Assembly: GCA_022787425.1 (NCBI GenBank)
Contig: JALFWB010000047.1
Coordinates: 1 to 36,166, forward strand
Length of the DNA stretch: 36,166 nucleotides
DNA from: Akkermansia sp.
GTDB lineage: Bacteria > Verrucomicrobiota > Verrucomicrobiia > Verrucomicrobiales > Akkermansiaceae
Direction of reading: 5' to 3'
A model generated the notes under the pieces. It had not been told where the DNA came from, searched no databases, and saw only the letters and a program-made list of their open reading frames with translations. This document shows, in pieces, positions 1-7,797 of the stretch; positions within the stretch are counted from its first letter, which is position 1, and the number at the start of each line of letters is the position of its first letter. The translations under genes were made by a program, and so were the position numbers.

Positions 1-1076
1 GAAACCCGCAGCGTCAATGCGCTTGCGCCACTCTGTCGCGTCGCGTCCCATGCGGGCGCGTGAGTTGAAACAACCAAGATTATATCCGCCTCCGTTTCCT
101 GGCCTTCCTGTCGCGTCCCATGCGGGCGCGTGAGTTGAAACTTGTACTTCTCGATGTACTCGCCGACCTTATCCAGGTCGCGTCCCATGCGGGCGCGTGA
201 GTTGAAACCCGCGAACGCTGGGTAAATCCATGCCCACATTGCGTCGCGTCCCATGCGGGCGCGTGAGTTGAAACTAACGAAATCAGCGACAATTCCAACC
301 TAATCAGAGAGTCGCGTCCCATGCGGGCGCGTGAGTTGAAACGACTCGCACGGCGCGCCGCTGCGGTACTATTTCCGGTCGCGTCCCATGCGGGCGCGTG
401 AGTTGAAACAACCTCTGGCAGATTGCAGGGGCATTGGGTGCGCAGTCGCGTCCCATGCGGGCGCGTGAGTTGAAACTCAAACCGACACGCGATGCAGACT
501 GATGCTTCTAGTCGCGTCCCATGCGGGCGCGTGAGTTGAAACAAAAACCCGCTTTTCGCTCAGCTTCACAGCACGCATGTCGCGCCCCATGCGGGCGCGT
601 GAGTTGAAACATTTTGCCGGATGTCGTCGGGGAGTTTTGAGCCAGTCGCGCCCCATGCGGGCGCGTGAGTTGAAACTGCTACTTTGCCTCTCAGCCAGGC
701 GCGTACTGCCTTGGGTCGCGCCCCATGCGGGCGCGTGAGTTGAAACTGCTAGTGCCCCTGCGTCTGCGTTAGGCGGGGGCGTCGCGCCCCATGCGGGCGC
801 GTGAGTTGAAACCCTGCCTACGTCTATGGTCAGGCCCTGTTCTGTGAGTCGCGCCCCATGCGGGCGCGTGAGTTGAAACTTTCTAGGCGTGCTTCCACTT
901 CCGGTAACCCCGTGTCGCGCCCCATGCGGGCGCGTGAGTTGAAACGTGGAGTCCTTGCGCATGATTAAGCAAGAGACGGTCGCGCCCCATGCGGGCGCGT
1001 GAGTTGAAACCCGAGGGCTGCGCCGAGTCCGATGATGTCCGGGAGTCGCGCCCCATGCGGGCGCGTGAGTTGAAAA
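1..1076 (+). CRISPR. CRISPR array, type I-C-like repeats (trailer end)
   Basis: Sixteen complete 32-nt repeats lie at 40, 110, 177, 243, 311, 378, 445, 511, 579, 645, 715, 781, 848, 914, 979 and 1045. The last 5 nt of an earlier repeat occupy 1-5, so the array continues to the left. Spacers are 33-38 nt, mostly 34-35, and I see no duplicates. The repeat starts GTCGCG(T/C)CCCATG and ends GTGAGTTGAAAC, with a 7-bp stem (positions 3-9 with 15-21). Length, stem and the TTGAAAC end match the type I-C repeat class. The first eight repeats carry T at position 7 and the last eight carry C. The final repeat ends GAAAA rather than GAAAC, which marks the trailer side, so the leader and any cas genes should be to the left, outside the window. 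A possible repeat fragment (GTCGC and GTGAACAG) is seen at 1088-1102. No cas gene is present here. Confidence 0.97.
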
Positions 1077-1124
1077 TCGGAAGGACGGTCGCACGTGAAC
1101 AGTCCCTTTAGAGCCCGAACCTTT

Positions 1125-2630
1125 TTACTTATGAGTCGGTTTGGGGTGCCAAAGGGCGTGGATGTGGCGGACGGCGGTTTCGAAGGGGGAAGAGGCGGAG
1201 AGACGGAGGCAGGTGCCGAGGTGGGAGTCGGCGCGGGAGGTTTGTTTTTCGGAGCGAAGCAAGGCGGCGGCGGCGAGGATGCAGCGAATGGAGTCCCGGT
1301 TATCGGTATGGAGGGCGGCGGCCTTTTCGAAGTAGTCGATGGCGATGCGGGGTTGTTTAGCCTCGGCGTTGGCCCAAGCGTAGAACTCTGCAAAGAGAGC
1401 CCCGTGGGGTTCCGAGGCGGAGGCATCGACGCCCTGACGGAAAGCAGAGGCGTTGCCGGCCGAACGGAGGCAGAGGGTGCGCCAGCGGACGAAGGGGTCT
1501 TGCGCCGGTGCTTTACCGCTGTTAATGGCGATGAAGGGACGGTACAGAGGATCGCCCAGCACCACGCCGTGCCAGGAGACGAAGGGGGTGGCCGCCAAAG
1601 CAGCTTCCGCAACGGTTTTACCGCGCACAAGTGCCGTATAAAAGACGCCGAAATCCATGCAACCGGCGAGGAAGGGCTCTGCCGTGTTGCCAACGGTGAC
1701 AGCCGCACCATGCTCCAGCAGGGCACCGACCCAACGTTTCGGGTCCTTCACCGATGTGGCACTGAACGAATGCAGGTGCCCCGCAACGGCCCCGGGAGCA
1801 AAGCGGAAACCCGTGCGGTCAGAGGGCGCAAAGGGCCCGGCGGCGAACTCAGTATACCAGCCGAAGTACACCGCCACGCGCTGCGGCAGCGGGTAGGCCT
1901 CGCAGAACACGGAGCCGGACTCCTCATGGATGAGCGGCAGGTTACCGCGCTTGCTCAGCTCGGCCACCCGCCGGAACATCTCCTCCCCTTCCTTGTAGGG
2001 ACCGCCTTGGTCCACCACCACCCAGCCCCACAAGCCGCGCTTCTCTACCTCCGCCGGGTCAAGAATCATGCGGCGCACCGCCGCGCTGCTCGGGGCCTCG
2101 ATACGGCACACGGACATCACCTCCGGACGCTCATCATTCAGATCCGCCTCCTTCTTGTAGAAGGGGTTTTTGAGCGGACCGCCCAAGGGATAACGCGCAC
2201 CGAGCATCATCAACTCGGAGTCTAAACAAGCGGAGTCCGTGGCAACATCTGCACGAACCCCGGGGGGCGGCGTGGCCTCCCGACGAATGCGCAGCGGCAT
2301 ATCCGGCATCAGCACCATGGCCAGCATATGCTTCTTGCCGTATACCTGCGCCGCAGGCCAGCACCAGCCGCGCTCATAAGCAGAGCGCATCAACGGCTCC
2401 TCCACTAGGGTGTGGTATTGGTTACGCGACAACTCCCCCTGAGACGGCAGACCCGCCAGGCCCACACATTGCTCATTCGGGATGCCGCGCGTGCGCGCAT
2501 AGAGAGCGGCACACTCCCGACTGTAAGCAGAGCCGGCGTTATACACCACGGCCACCTGCCCCGGCTCCAGTGCCGCGGCAGGCAAAACCCACAGCATCAG
2601 CAGGGCGCAGACGGTGAGCAAAGGTCTCAT
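1125..2630 (-). CDS. TIGR03790-family secreted protein
   Basis: The 501-residue protein has a signal peptide (residues 1-20, hydrophobic core LLTVCALLMLWVLPAAA). The N-terminal VVYNAGSAYSRECAALYARTR, with the following GIPNEQ, is typical of TIGR03790, a family of unknown function seen in Verrucomicrobia, Planctomycetes and other bacteria. A second conserved block is GHLHSFS, then GAAVTVGNTAEPF and a terminal GDPLYRPF. The last 110 residues look like a helical TPR-like extension (FYAWANAEAKQPRIAIDYFEKAAAL). It lies 3 nt after ffh and is probably cotranscribed with it. Its 3' end faces the CRISPR array, 48 nt beyond the last repeat. The molecular function is unknown; the family assignment is from memory of its motifs. 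Confidence 0.8.
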   Translation of the reverse strand: MRPLLTVCALLMLWVLPAAALEPGQVAVVYNAGSAYSRECAALYARTRGIPNEQCVGLAGLPSQGELSRNQYHTLVEEPLMRSAYERGWCWPAAQVYGKKHMLAMVLMPDMPLRIRREATPPPGVRADVATDSACLDSELMMLGARYPLGGPLKNPFYKKEADLNDERPEVMSVCRIEAPSSAAVRRMILDPAEVEKRGLWGWVVVDQGGPYKEGEEMFRRVAELSKRGNLPLIHEESGSVFCEAYPLPQRVAVYFGWYTEFAAGPFAPSDRTGFRFAPGAVAGHLHSFSATSVKDPKRWVGALLEHGAAVTVGNTAEPFLAGCMDFGVFYTALVRGKTVAEAALAATPFVSWHGVVLGDPLYRPFIAINSGKAPAQDPFVRWRTLCLRSAGNASAFRQGVDASASEPHGALFAEFYAWANAEAKQPRIAIDYFEKAAALHTDNRDSIRCILAAAALLRSEKQTSRADSHLGTCLRLSASSPFETAVRHIHALWHPKPTHK

Positions 2631-2633
2631 TGC

Positions 2634-4178
2634 TTACCTGCCCCGGCGGTTGAAGAGCCCCCGGAACGCCCCGAGCCCCTGCGGCCCCTTGCGCTTAGGC
2701 GCAGCACCACCCCCACCCAGAAGCGAACCGAGATCCGGCATCTGCCCCTGCAGCGCGGACAGGTCGGGCATTTGGCCATTCTTCAGGGCTTCCTCCATGC
2801 CGGCCATCCCCTCCGGCAGCTGCGGCATTCCGGCGGGCATTCCCCCCTTCCCGCCCTTCATCAGATTCTTCATCAGGCCGCCCATCTTGCCCTTGCCGCC
2901 CATCATTTCCTTCATCTCACGGAAACTCTTGATGAAGCGGTTGACTTCTATCTCCGACACCCCGGAACCCTTGGCAATACGGCGGCGGCGGCTCGGAATG
3001 AGCAGCTTGTAATTCTCGCGCTCCTGCTTGGTCATGGAGAGCACAATGGCCTCCATGCGCTTCATGCGCTTGGGATCCAGTGCCCCCTCCGGCAGCTGCT
3101 TGCGGATGTTACGGAAGCCCGGCAACAGACCCAGCAGGCCCTCCAACGGACCCAGCTTCTGCATCATGCGCATCTGGCTCAGGAAGTCATTGAAATTGAA
3201 CTCCCCACTCACCAAGCGGCCCATGGACTTCATGGCGGACTCTTGGTCTAGCTTCTCAGCCGCCTTCTCTACCAAGCCCACGATGTCACCCATGCCCAGG
3301 ATGCGATCCGCCATGCGCTGCGGCACAAAGGGCCCGAACATATCCAGCTTCTCGCCCTCACCGGCAAATTTGATAGGCTTACCCGTCACCGCGCGCATGG
3401 AGAGCGCCGCACCGCCGCGAGCATCGCCGTCCAGCTTGGTGAGCACGATACCGGTGAGCCCCACGGCCTCATCGAAGGTGGAGGCCACACGCACCGCCTG
3501 CTGACCCGTAGCGGCATCTGCCACCAGAAGGGCCTCCTGCGGCTCAAGGAAGTCCGCCAACTTGCGCAGCTCCTCGACCAAGGCGGCATCTACCTCCTGA
3601 CGACCCGCCGTATCGAAAATCAACACATCGTGCTCGATGTCCTTTGCGCGGCGCAGAGCCTCCTTTGCCACGCGCAGCACATTCTTCTCCCCCGGATCAG
3701 GTTTGATAATCGGCACATCGATCTGCCCGGCCAGGGTTGCCAACTGGTCCACGGCGGCAGGACGCACCAAGTCACAGGCCACCAAAATGGGCTTGTGCCC
3801 CTCCGCCTTAAGGCGCCGCGCCAACTTAGCGCTCGTGGTCGTCTTACCGGCACCGTTCAGGCCCACCATCATGATACGGGTTTCTGCCCCGCCCAGCTGC
3901 AGCGGCGCCGCATCACCGCCCAACAGCTCCGCCAGGCGATCCCGGAAAATCTTGACGATCTGCTCCCCGGGTTTAACAGTCTTGAGCACGGCCTCCCCCA
4001 TCGCCTCCTCCTTCACCCCGGCGATGAAGGTGCGGGCCACGGTGTACTCCACATCGGCATCCAGCAACGCCATACGGATGTCCCGAAGGGCATCCTTGAT
4101 GTTCGACTCGGAGATCTTGCTCAGCCCCCGCAGCTTGCGGAAGGTCTCATCCAGCTTATCGGAAAGCAGAGAAAACAT
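2634..4178 (-). CDS. ffh: Signal recognition particle protein Ffh
   Basis: This is the SRP54-type GTPase that binds the 4.5S RNA and signal sequences and delivers nascent membrane proteins to FtsY. An N domain (1-90) precedes the G domain, with P-loop GLNGAGKTT (106-114), DTAGR (189-193) and TKLDGDARGG (247-256). The Met-rich M domain (about 325-440) carries the RNA-binding SRRRRIAKGSG (396-406). The usual Ffh is about 450 residues; this one has 514 because of a Gly/Met/Pro-rich tail (425-514). The start fits the canonical MFxxLSDKL opening, so it is secure. This start lies only 6 nt after the -10 element of its promoter, so the mRNA is predicted to be leaderless. The SRP RNA gene was not found next to it. 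Confidence 0.98.
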   Translation of the reverse strand: MFSLLSDKLDETFRKLRGLSKISESNIKDALRDIRMALLDADVEYTVARTFIAGVKEEAMGEAVLKTVKPGEQIVKIFRDRLAELLGGDAAPLQLGGAETRIMMVGLNGAGKTTTSAKLARRLKAEGHKPILVACDLVRPAAVDQLATLAGQIDVPIIKPDPGEKNVLRVAKEALRRAKDIEHDVLIFDTAGRQEVDAALVEELRKLADFLEPQEALLVADAATGQQAVRVASTFDEAVGLTGIVLTKLDGDARGGAALSMRAVTGKPIKFAGEGEKLDMFGPFVPQRMADRILGMGDIVGLVEKAAEKLDQESAMKSMGRLVSGEFNFNDFLSQMRMMQKLGPLEGLLGLLPGFRNIRKQLPEGALDPKRMKRMEAIVLSMTKQERENYKLLIPSRRRRIAKGSGVSEIEVNRFIKSFREMKEMMGGKGKMGGLMKNLMKGGKGGMPAGMPQLPEGMAGMEEALKNGQMPDLSALQGQMPDLGSLLGGGGAAPKRKGPQGLGAFRGLFNRRGR

Positions 4179-4184
4179 GGCTAT

Positions 4185-4213
4185 ACCATACGCGCGCGCG
4201 GGCTGTTTGTCAA
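4185..4213 (-). promoter_or_regulatory. ffh promoter (predicted leaderless)
   Basis: On the minus strand, TTGACA (4213-4208) is followed after 17 nt by TATGGT (4190-4185), and the ffh ATG begins at 4178. With the usual distance from the -10 element, transcription would start at or within 1-2 nt of the A of the ATG. There is no room for a Shine-Dalgarno sequence. Confidence 0.75.
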
Positions 4214-4366
4214 GCCTTCTTCACGTCCGCACGGCGTTCTCCGTCCCACCGGCGTGTCATATTACCCTCTATGGGCAAAAACGATGGTGCAGAACACCGA
4301 CCGCGCGCCCCTGCCCTGTCGGCAGCGGGAGCGGGTCGGTCAAAATCAGCACAGGGAGGTCGGAAA
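4214..4366. other. GC-rich intergenic region with a long inverted repeat
   Basis: No convincing gene is seen. On the minus strand, downstream of the bactofilin stop, ACCGACC pairs with GGTCGGT and encloses an inner CTGCC/GGCAG stem, followed by a TTTTTG stretch. This could be a terminator or processing structure for the bactofilin operon. I looked for the conserved SRP RNA loop because ffh is adjacent and did not find it. Confidence 0.35.
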
Positions 4367-4687
4367 TTAACCGATCTCTGCGCGGCCGCGCAGGTGGGCA
4401 CCCTCGTCCATGGAGAGCGTGGTGGTGGTGATGTCGCCGTTGATGACGGCCTGCTCACGCAGGTGGCAACGCCCGCTGCGGATGTTGCCCGTCACATGGC
4501 CGTAGACATGCACCTCACCGGCACTGATGTCGCCCTTGATGTCCGCCATCTCACCGATGGTGACCTTGCCGGAATCGGACTCAATCTTGCCCTCGATCTT
4601 ACCGTCGATGTGCATATCGTTCTGGAAATGGATGGAACCGATGATTTCGATACCGGAAGCCAGAACGTTCGTGGGATTCGTGCTCAT
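4367..4687 (-). CDS. Bactofilin family cytoskeletal protein
   Basis: At 106 residues this is a short protein made almost entirely of the bactofilin (DUF583) right-handed beta-helix. Repeating short strands with conserved Gly and hydrophobic positions are visible: GSIHFQNDMHIDGKIEGKI, KVTIGEMADIKGDI, EVHVYGHVTGNI and AVINGDITTTTL. Bactofilins polymerise without nucleotide into filaments or sheets at the membrane and act in cell shape, division or wall modification. The short N-terminal tail (about 12 residues) and almost absent C-terminal tail are typical of minimal members. It follows frr by 34 nt and is probably in the pyrH-frr transcription unit. Confidence 0.9.
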   Translation of the reverse strand: MSTNPTNVLASGIEIIGSIHFQNDMHIDGKIEGKIESDSGKVTIGEMADIKGDISAGEVHVYGHVTGNIRSGRCHLREQAVINGDITTTTLSMDEGAHLRGRAEIG

Positions 4688-4721
4688 AGTAAAAAGATGT
4701 GATTTGTTACCGAACGGCAGA

Positions 4722-5288
4722 TTACACCGTCATGATTTCCTTCTCCTTGGCCTCCACGAGGCTGTCGATCTTCTTGACGTACTTATCCGTCAGCTTCTGC
4801 ACCTTGTCCTCCGCCGTGCGCACGCCGTCCTCGGTGAGGATGTTGTCCGCCTTCAGCTTCTTGATGCCGTCCATGCCGGACTTACGAGCGGCACGCACGC
4901 GCACGCGGTTCTCCTCCGCCAGGCTCTTCACATACTTGCAAAGCTCCTTGCGGCGCTCACCGGAGAGCTCGGGGATGGGGAGGCGCACGGAGCGGGCATC
5001 AATGATGGGCGTGAGGTTGAGACGGCTGTCTGCGATCGCCTTCTTGATGTCGTTGAGCGTGCTCGGGTCAAAGGGTTGGATGAGGATGGAACGGGCATCC
5101 GGCGTGGAGACCACGGCCAGGCTCTTGAGCTTCATGCTCGTGCCGTAGGAGGCCACATAGATATCCATGTTATCCACCAGGGAGGGGGAGGCCTTGCCGG
5201 TGCGAACGCCGGCAAACTCTTCGTTCATGCGCTCCAAGGCCTCTTCCATAGAGGTTTCGACCTCGAGCAGGAGTGTTTCTTCGTCCAT
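4722..5288 (-). CDS. frr: Ribosome recycling factor
   Basis: The 188-residue length matches the family. Conserved blocks are visible throughout: MEEALERMNEEFAGVRTGKA, LKSLAVVSTPDARSILIQPFD, PIIDARSVRLPIPELSGERR and the C-terminal helices VRVRAARKSGMDGIKKLK and KKIDSLVEAKEKEI. The protein splits post-termination ribosomes together with EF-G. It lies 38 nt downstream of pyrH, a common bacterial arrangement, and 34 nt upstream of bactofilin. No strong Shine-Dalgarno sequence is evident before the ATG. Confidence 0.98.
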   Translation of the reverse strand: MDEETLLLEVETSMEEALERMNEEFAGVRTGKASPSLVDNMDIYVASYGTSMKLKSLAVVSTPDARSILIQPFDPSTLNDIKKAIADSRLNLTPIIDARSVRLPIPELSGERRKELCKYVKSLAEENRVRVRAARKSGMDGIKKLKADNILTEDGVRTAEDKVQKLTDKYVKKIDSLVEAKEKEIMTV

Positions 5289-5326
5289 TTGATACTGGGG
5301 TTACTTGTGATTGAAAAGAAAGATTG

Positions 5327-6055
5327 TTACGAGATAACGGTGCCGATATTTTCGCCGAGCAGCGCGCGGGTAATGTTGCCGGGCTTGTGCATATCGAAGA
5401 CCACGATGGGCTTGGCGTTGTCCTTGCACAGGGTGAAGGCCGTCCGGTCCATCACCTTCAGCTCGCGGGCGATGCACTCATCGTAGGAGATGCGGTCGAA
5501 GCGGCGGGCCGTGGGGTCCTTCTTCGGGTCGGCCGTGTACACACCGTCCACGGAGGTTGCCTTCATGACCACCTCGGCATTGATCTCGCAGGCGCGGAGG
5601 GCCGCTGCGGTATCCGTGCTGAAGAAGGGGTTACCCGTACCGGCGGCAAACACCACCAACTCGCCGCGGCGCAGCAGGCTGCGGGCGTTGTTGCGCACAT
5701 AGGGCTCCGCCACGTTCTCCATGGCAATGGCACTCTGCACATGCGCAGGCACGCCGAGCTCCTGCACGGCGGAGCAGATGGAGAGGGCGTTCATCACCGT
5801 GGCCAGCATGCCCACGTAGTCCGCCGTCGGGCGGTCCATACCGCGCACGCTTGCCTTGGCACCGCGCCAAATGTTACCACCGCCCACCACAATGGCAATC
5901 TGCAGATCGCCCTGTTTCCGGGCCTCCGCGATCTCGCGGGCGATGCGGGCCACAATCTCGGGGGAAATGTTATCCCTGCTGCCCGGGGCACGCAGTGCCT
6001 CGCCGCTCAATTTCAACAAAATACGCTTGTAGTGCTTCGGTGTTTCGTCTGCCAT
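5327..6055 (-). CDS. pyrH: Uridylate kinase (UMP kinase)
   Basis: This amino-acid-kinase-fold enzyme phosphorylates UMP to UDP with ATP in pyrimidine nucleotide synthesis. The 242-residue protein shows KRILLKLSGEAL near the N terminus, the nucleotide-binding VVGGGNIWRG, the UMP-site DRPTADYVGMLATVMNAL, the GTGNPFFSTDTAAALRA loop and the C-terminal KPIVVFDMHKPGNI. The bacterial enzyme is a hexamer usually controlled by GTP and UTP. It is the first gene of the pyrH-frr-bactofilin cluster. Confidence 0.98.
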   Translation of the reverse strand: MADETPKHYKRILLKLSGEALRAPGSRDNISPEIVARIAREIAEARKQGDLQIAIVVGGGNIWRGAKASVRGMDRPTADYVGMLATVMNALSICSAVQELGVPAHVQSAIAMENVAEPYVRNNARSLLRRGELVVFAAGTGNPFFSTDTAAALRACEINAEVVMKATSVDGVYTADPKKDPTARRFDRISYDECIARELKVMDRTAFTLCKDNAKPIVVFDMHKPGNITRALLGENIGTVIS

Positions 6056-6085
6056 GAGATTGAGTTGAATAATTTACCGGGGGAT

Positions 6086-6114
6086 ATTCTGCCACAAAAG
6101 CAGCCGTTTGGCGA
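6086..6114 (-). promoter_or_regulatory. Possible pyrH promoter
   Basis: On the minus strand, TCGCCA (6114-6109), 17 nt, then CAGAAT (6091-6086) resembles the promoter pattern seen elsewhere in the window. The predicted leader before the pyrH ATG is about 24 nt. The -10 match is weak. Confidence 0.35.
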
Positions 6115-6145
6115 GCCCAAAATGCGGCAGTGGGGCGGAAATGCG

Positions 6146-7087
6146 CTAAAAAGTCACCTCCAACCCGGCGCGGATGAACCACCCGCCGTTGCTGTGGCTG
6201 CGCTCTACATCGCGATGCCCATGGCGGTCATACAGCCTGTAGCTGCCGTAAACAGGCACGCCCGCATCCAGCAGGCCCGATACGCTGCCGAACTCGCGCT
6301 TCACCTCGTAGCGAGCACCCATGCCCAGCACCAGGTGCGTCATGCGGAAGCGCTGCGTCTCACCCTCCCGCCGCAGGGTCCAGATACCGCCGTTGAACTC
6401 CGCGAAGGGCCCCCACTCCAGCCCGGGCACGGCCGTGTTGACCGTGGAGAAGCGCATATGGCGCACGCGCAGCTCCCAGTCCGGGGCGTACTTCCAGGTG
6501 ATGTGAACCATGGGCAGCACGGGAGAGAGGGAGTTCTGCGGCGTGTATACCAGACCTATCATATATTGAAAATCCACGCTCAAGGCCCCTGCCAAGCCGC
6601 CGTAAAAGTTCAGGTACAAGTTGCGACCGTTGAGCAGATCCGTATCACCGCAGAAGAGTGGGCTGATACCCGCCAGAACCTTGGTATAGGGATTCAGCCC
6701 CGTTTCGGCAGAAAGATTGCAACCGAAAGTGTAGAGCTCACCGTGCAGGTCGCCTTCCAAGCGCGTGTAACGGCCTATGAGATCTAACTTTGTCTCGAAT
6801 TCCGACGGAAGAACATTCCCCGCTGTCGAAACGACACTGCTGTACACGGGCAAGGAGGCATAAGCATCTGTGATGTGCATGTGCGAGCTACTCCGGCTGG
6901 GGGCCAACCCGCCGAAATAAGACACCGAGACCTCTGCCTGACGCGCCGGAGCCGGCTTCCGTTGAGCTGCTGCGGCCTGCATGGCGGGGCCGATCAATTC
7001 GGTCTCCAGCGGACCCGTAATTCCCTGTTCCTCCACTGCGGCCGCCGAAACGGCGCACGCAACAAGAAGCGTGAGCGTTCTTCTCAT
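6146..7087 (-). CDS. Probable outer-membrane or secreted protein, unknown function
   Basis: The 313-residue protein has a signal peptide (RRTLTLLVACAVSAAA). The mature part is rich in alternating hydrophobic and polar stretches with many Tyr, Gly and Arg (DLIGRYTRLEGDLHGELYTF, NLYLNFYGGLAGALSVDFQY). It ends GWFIRAGLEVTF, with a C-terminal Phe as in outer-membrane beta-barrels. A barrel is inferred, and I recognise no family. A longer reading frame exists upstream, but the start is set at 7087 because the -10 element TAAAAT lies 7 nt before it and overlaps the alternative ATG at 7096. It is separated from pyrH by 90 nt and divergent from the gene at 7200. Confidence 0.7.
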   Translation of the reverse strand: MRRTLTLLVACAVSAAAVEEQGITGPLETELIGPAMQAAAAQRKPAPARQAEVSVSYFGGLAPSRSSSHMHITDAYASLPVYSSVVSTAGNVLPSEFETKLDLIGRYTRLEGDLHGELYTFGCNLSAETGLNPYTKVLAGISPLFCGDTDLLNGRNLYLNFYGGLAGALSVDFQYMIGLVYTPQNSLSPVLPMVHITWKYAPDWELRVRHMRFSTVNTAVPGLEWGPFAEFNGGIWTLRREGETQRFRMTHLVLGMGARYEVKREFGSVSGLLDAGVPVYGSYRLYDRHGHRDVERSHSNGGWFIRAGLEVTF

Positions 7088-7094
7088 GCCGCGC

Positions 7095-7123
7095 ATTTTA
7101 GCACATATTCCCCGCCGTAGCAA
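7095..7123 (-). promoter_or_regulatory. Promoter of the 7087 gene
   Basis: TTGCTA (7123-7118), 17 nt, TAAAAT (7100-7095), then 7 nt to the ATG at 7087. It is arranged back to back with the promoter at 7154. Confidence 0.65.
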
Positions 7124-7153
7124 ACGCAATCTGCGACAGCACCCGTTTTGGGC

Positions 7154-7182
7154 TTGCCAAGCGGCACGCGCCGTGCTACAAT
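7154..7182 (+). promoter_or_regulatory. Promoter of the 7200-10711 operon
   Basis: TTGCCA (7154-7159), 17 nt, TACAAT (7177-7182). The ATG at 7200 gives a leader of roughly 11 nt. Its -35 box is about 30 nt from that of the divergent promoter at 7095-7123. Confidence 0.7.
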
Positions 7183-7199
7183 CTCCGCGCGTTTTTACC

Positions 7200-7793
7200 A
7201 TGAATCGTCTGAACATTCACGCCTACGAGGAAATCCCCCTCTGCACCGCCGGTCTGGTGATGGGGGCCGTGCTGCTGGTGCTCTATCTGTATGCCTGCCT
7301 GTGCCCGGAGAAAACGAAGCGAGCCTTGGCCGGCGCGCACGATGCCACGAAGGCGGGGCAGCTTCTGCTGGGGATTGACTTCCTGTGGATAGCTCTGCTT
7401 TTGTTTGATTCCGACTCCAACCCGCTGCGCATGGAACTCTTCATGTTCGAGCCGCTGCGCGGGATTCTCCTGCTGCTCTGCCCGGTGTTCTGCCTGGTAC
7501 TGGGCACCATGTGCAAGGAGCTGCTCTTCCCGCGCGCGCTGGGGCTCTTCCTGCTGCTGCTGGCCATCGTGCCCATGACGGCGGCGTTTCTGAAGGACCC
7601 CGTCACGCGCCTGCTCATCCCGATCTGGTGGTACCCCGCGCTCACGGCGGCCATGTTCTGGGTAGCCAAGCCCTATCTTTTCCGCGACTGGATGGGGTGG
7701 TTCACCCGCCGCCCCGTGCTGTATGCCGTTACCATGTGGAGCGGCGCGGCCTACTCCGTTGCCATCATCGTCTGCGCTGTTCTTTTCTGGTAA
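7200..7793 (+). CDS. Polytopic membrane protein, unknown function
   Basis: The protein of 197 residues has about six hydrophobic segments, including AGLVMGAVLLVLYLYACL, LLLGIDFLWIALLLF, GILLLLCPVFCLVLG, LGLFLLLLAIVPMTAAF, LLIPIWWYPALTAAMFWVA and AVTMWSGAAYSVAIIVCAVL. I recognise no family. The ATG at 7200 is chosen because the promoter ends at 7182; longer upstream starts would overlap it. It precedes the amidohydrolase gene by 4 nt, so the two are cotranscribed. Confidence 0.75.
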   Translation: MNRLNIHAYEEIPLCTAGLVMGAVLLVLYLYACLCPEKTKRALAGAHDATKAGQLLLGIDFLWIALLLFDSDSNPLRMELFMFEPLRGILLLLCPVFCLVLGTMCKELLFPRALGLFLLLLAIVPMTAAFLKDPVTRLLIPIWWYPALTAAMFWVAKPYLFRDWMGWFTRRPVLYAVTMWSGAAYSVAIIVCAVLFW

Positions 7794-7797
7794 AATT

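Noticed and set aside
80..1094. Open reading frames running through the CRISPR array (both long minus-strand frames)
   Set aside because: They consist of the translated repeat (STHAPAWDAT, RARMGRD) and random spacers.
1095..2225. 376-codon plus-strand frame starting GTG at 1095
   Set aside because: It is antisense to the TIGR03790 gene, has Gly-rich low-complexity translation and no family motif.
4210..4260. 16-residue minus-strand ORF (MTRRWDGERRADVKKA) before ffh
   Set aside because: Its stop falls in the ffh -35 box and its codons show no attenuator-like bias. It is likely chance, although it resembles the KKAC ends of the paralog genes because all share the -35 context.
4179..4366. Possible SRP (4.5S) RNA next to ffh
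   Set aside because: The conserved GGAAGCAGCC-type loop is absent on both strands.
5324..6787. 487-codon plus-strand frame
   Set aside because: It is a shadow of pyrH and the 6146 gene, His/Ala-rich, and shows no domain.
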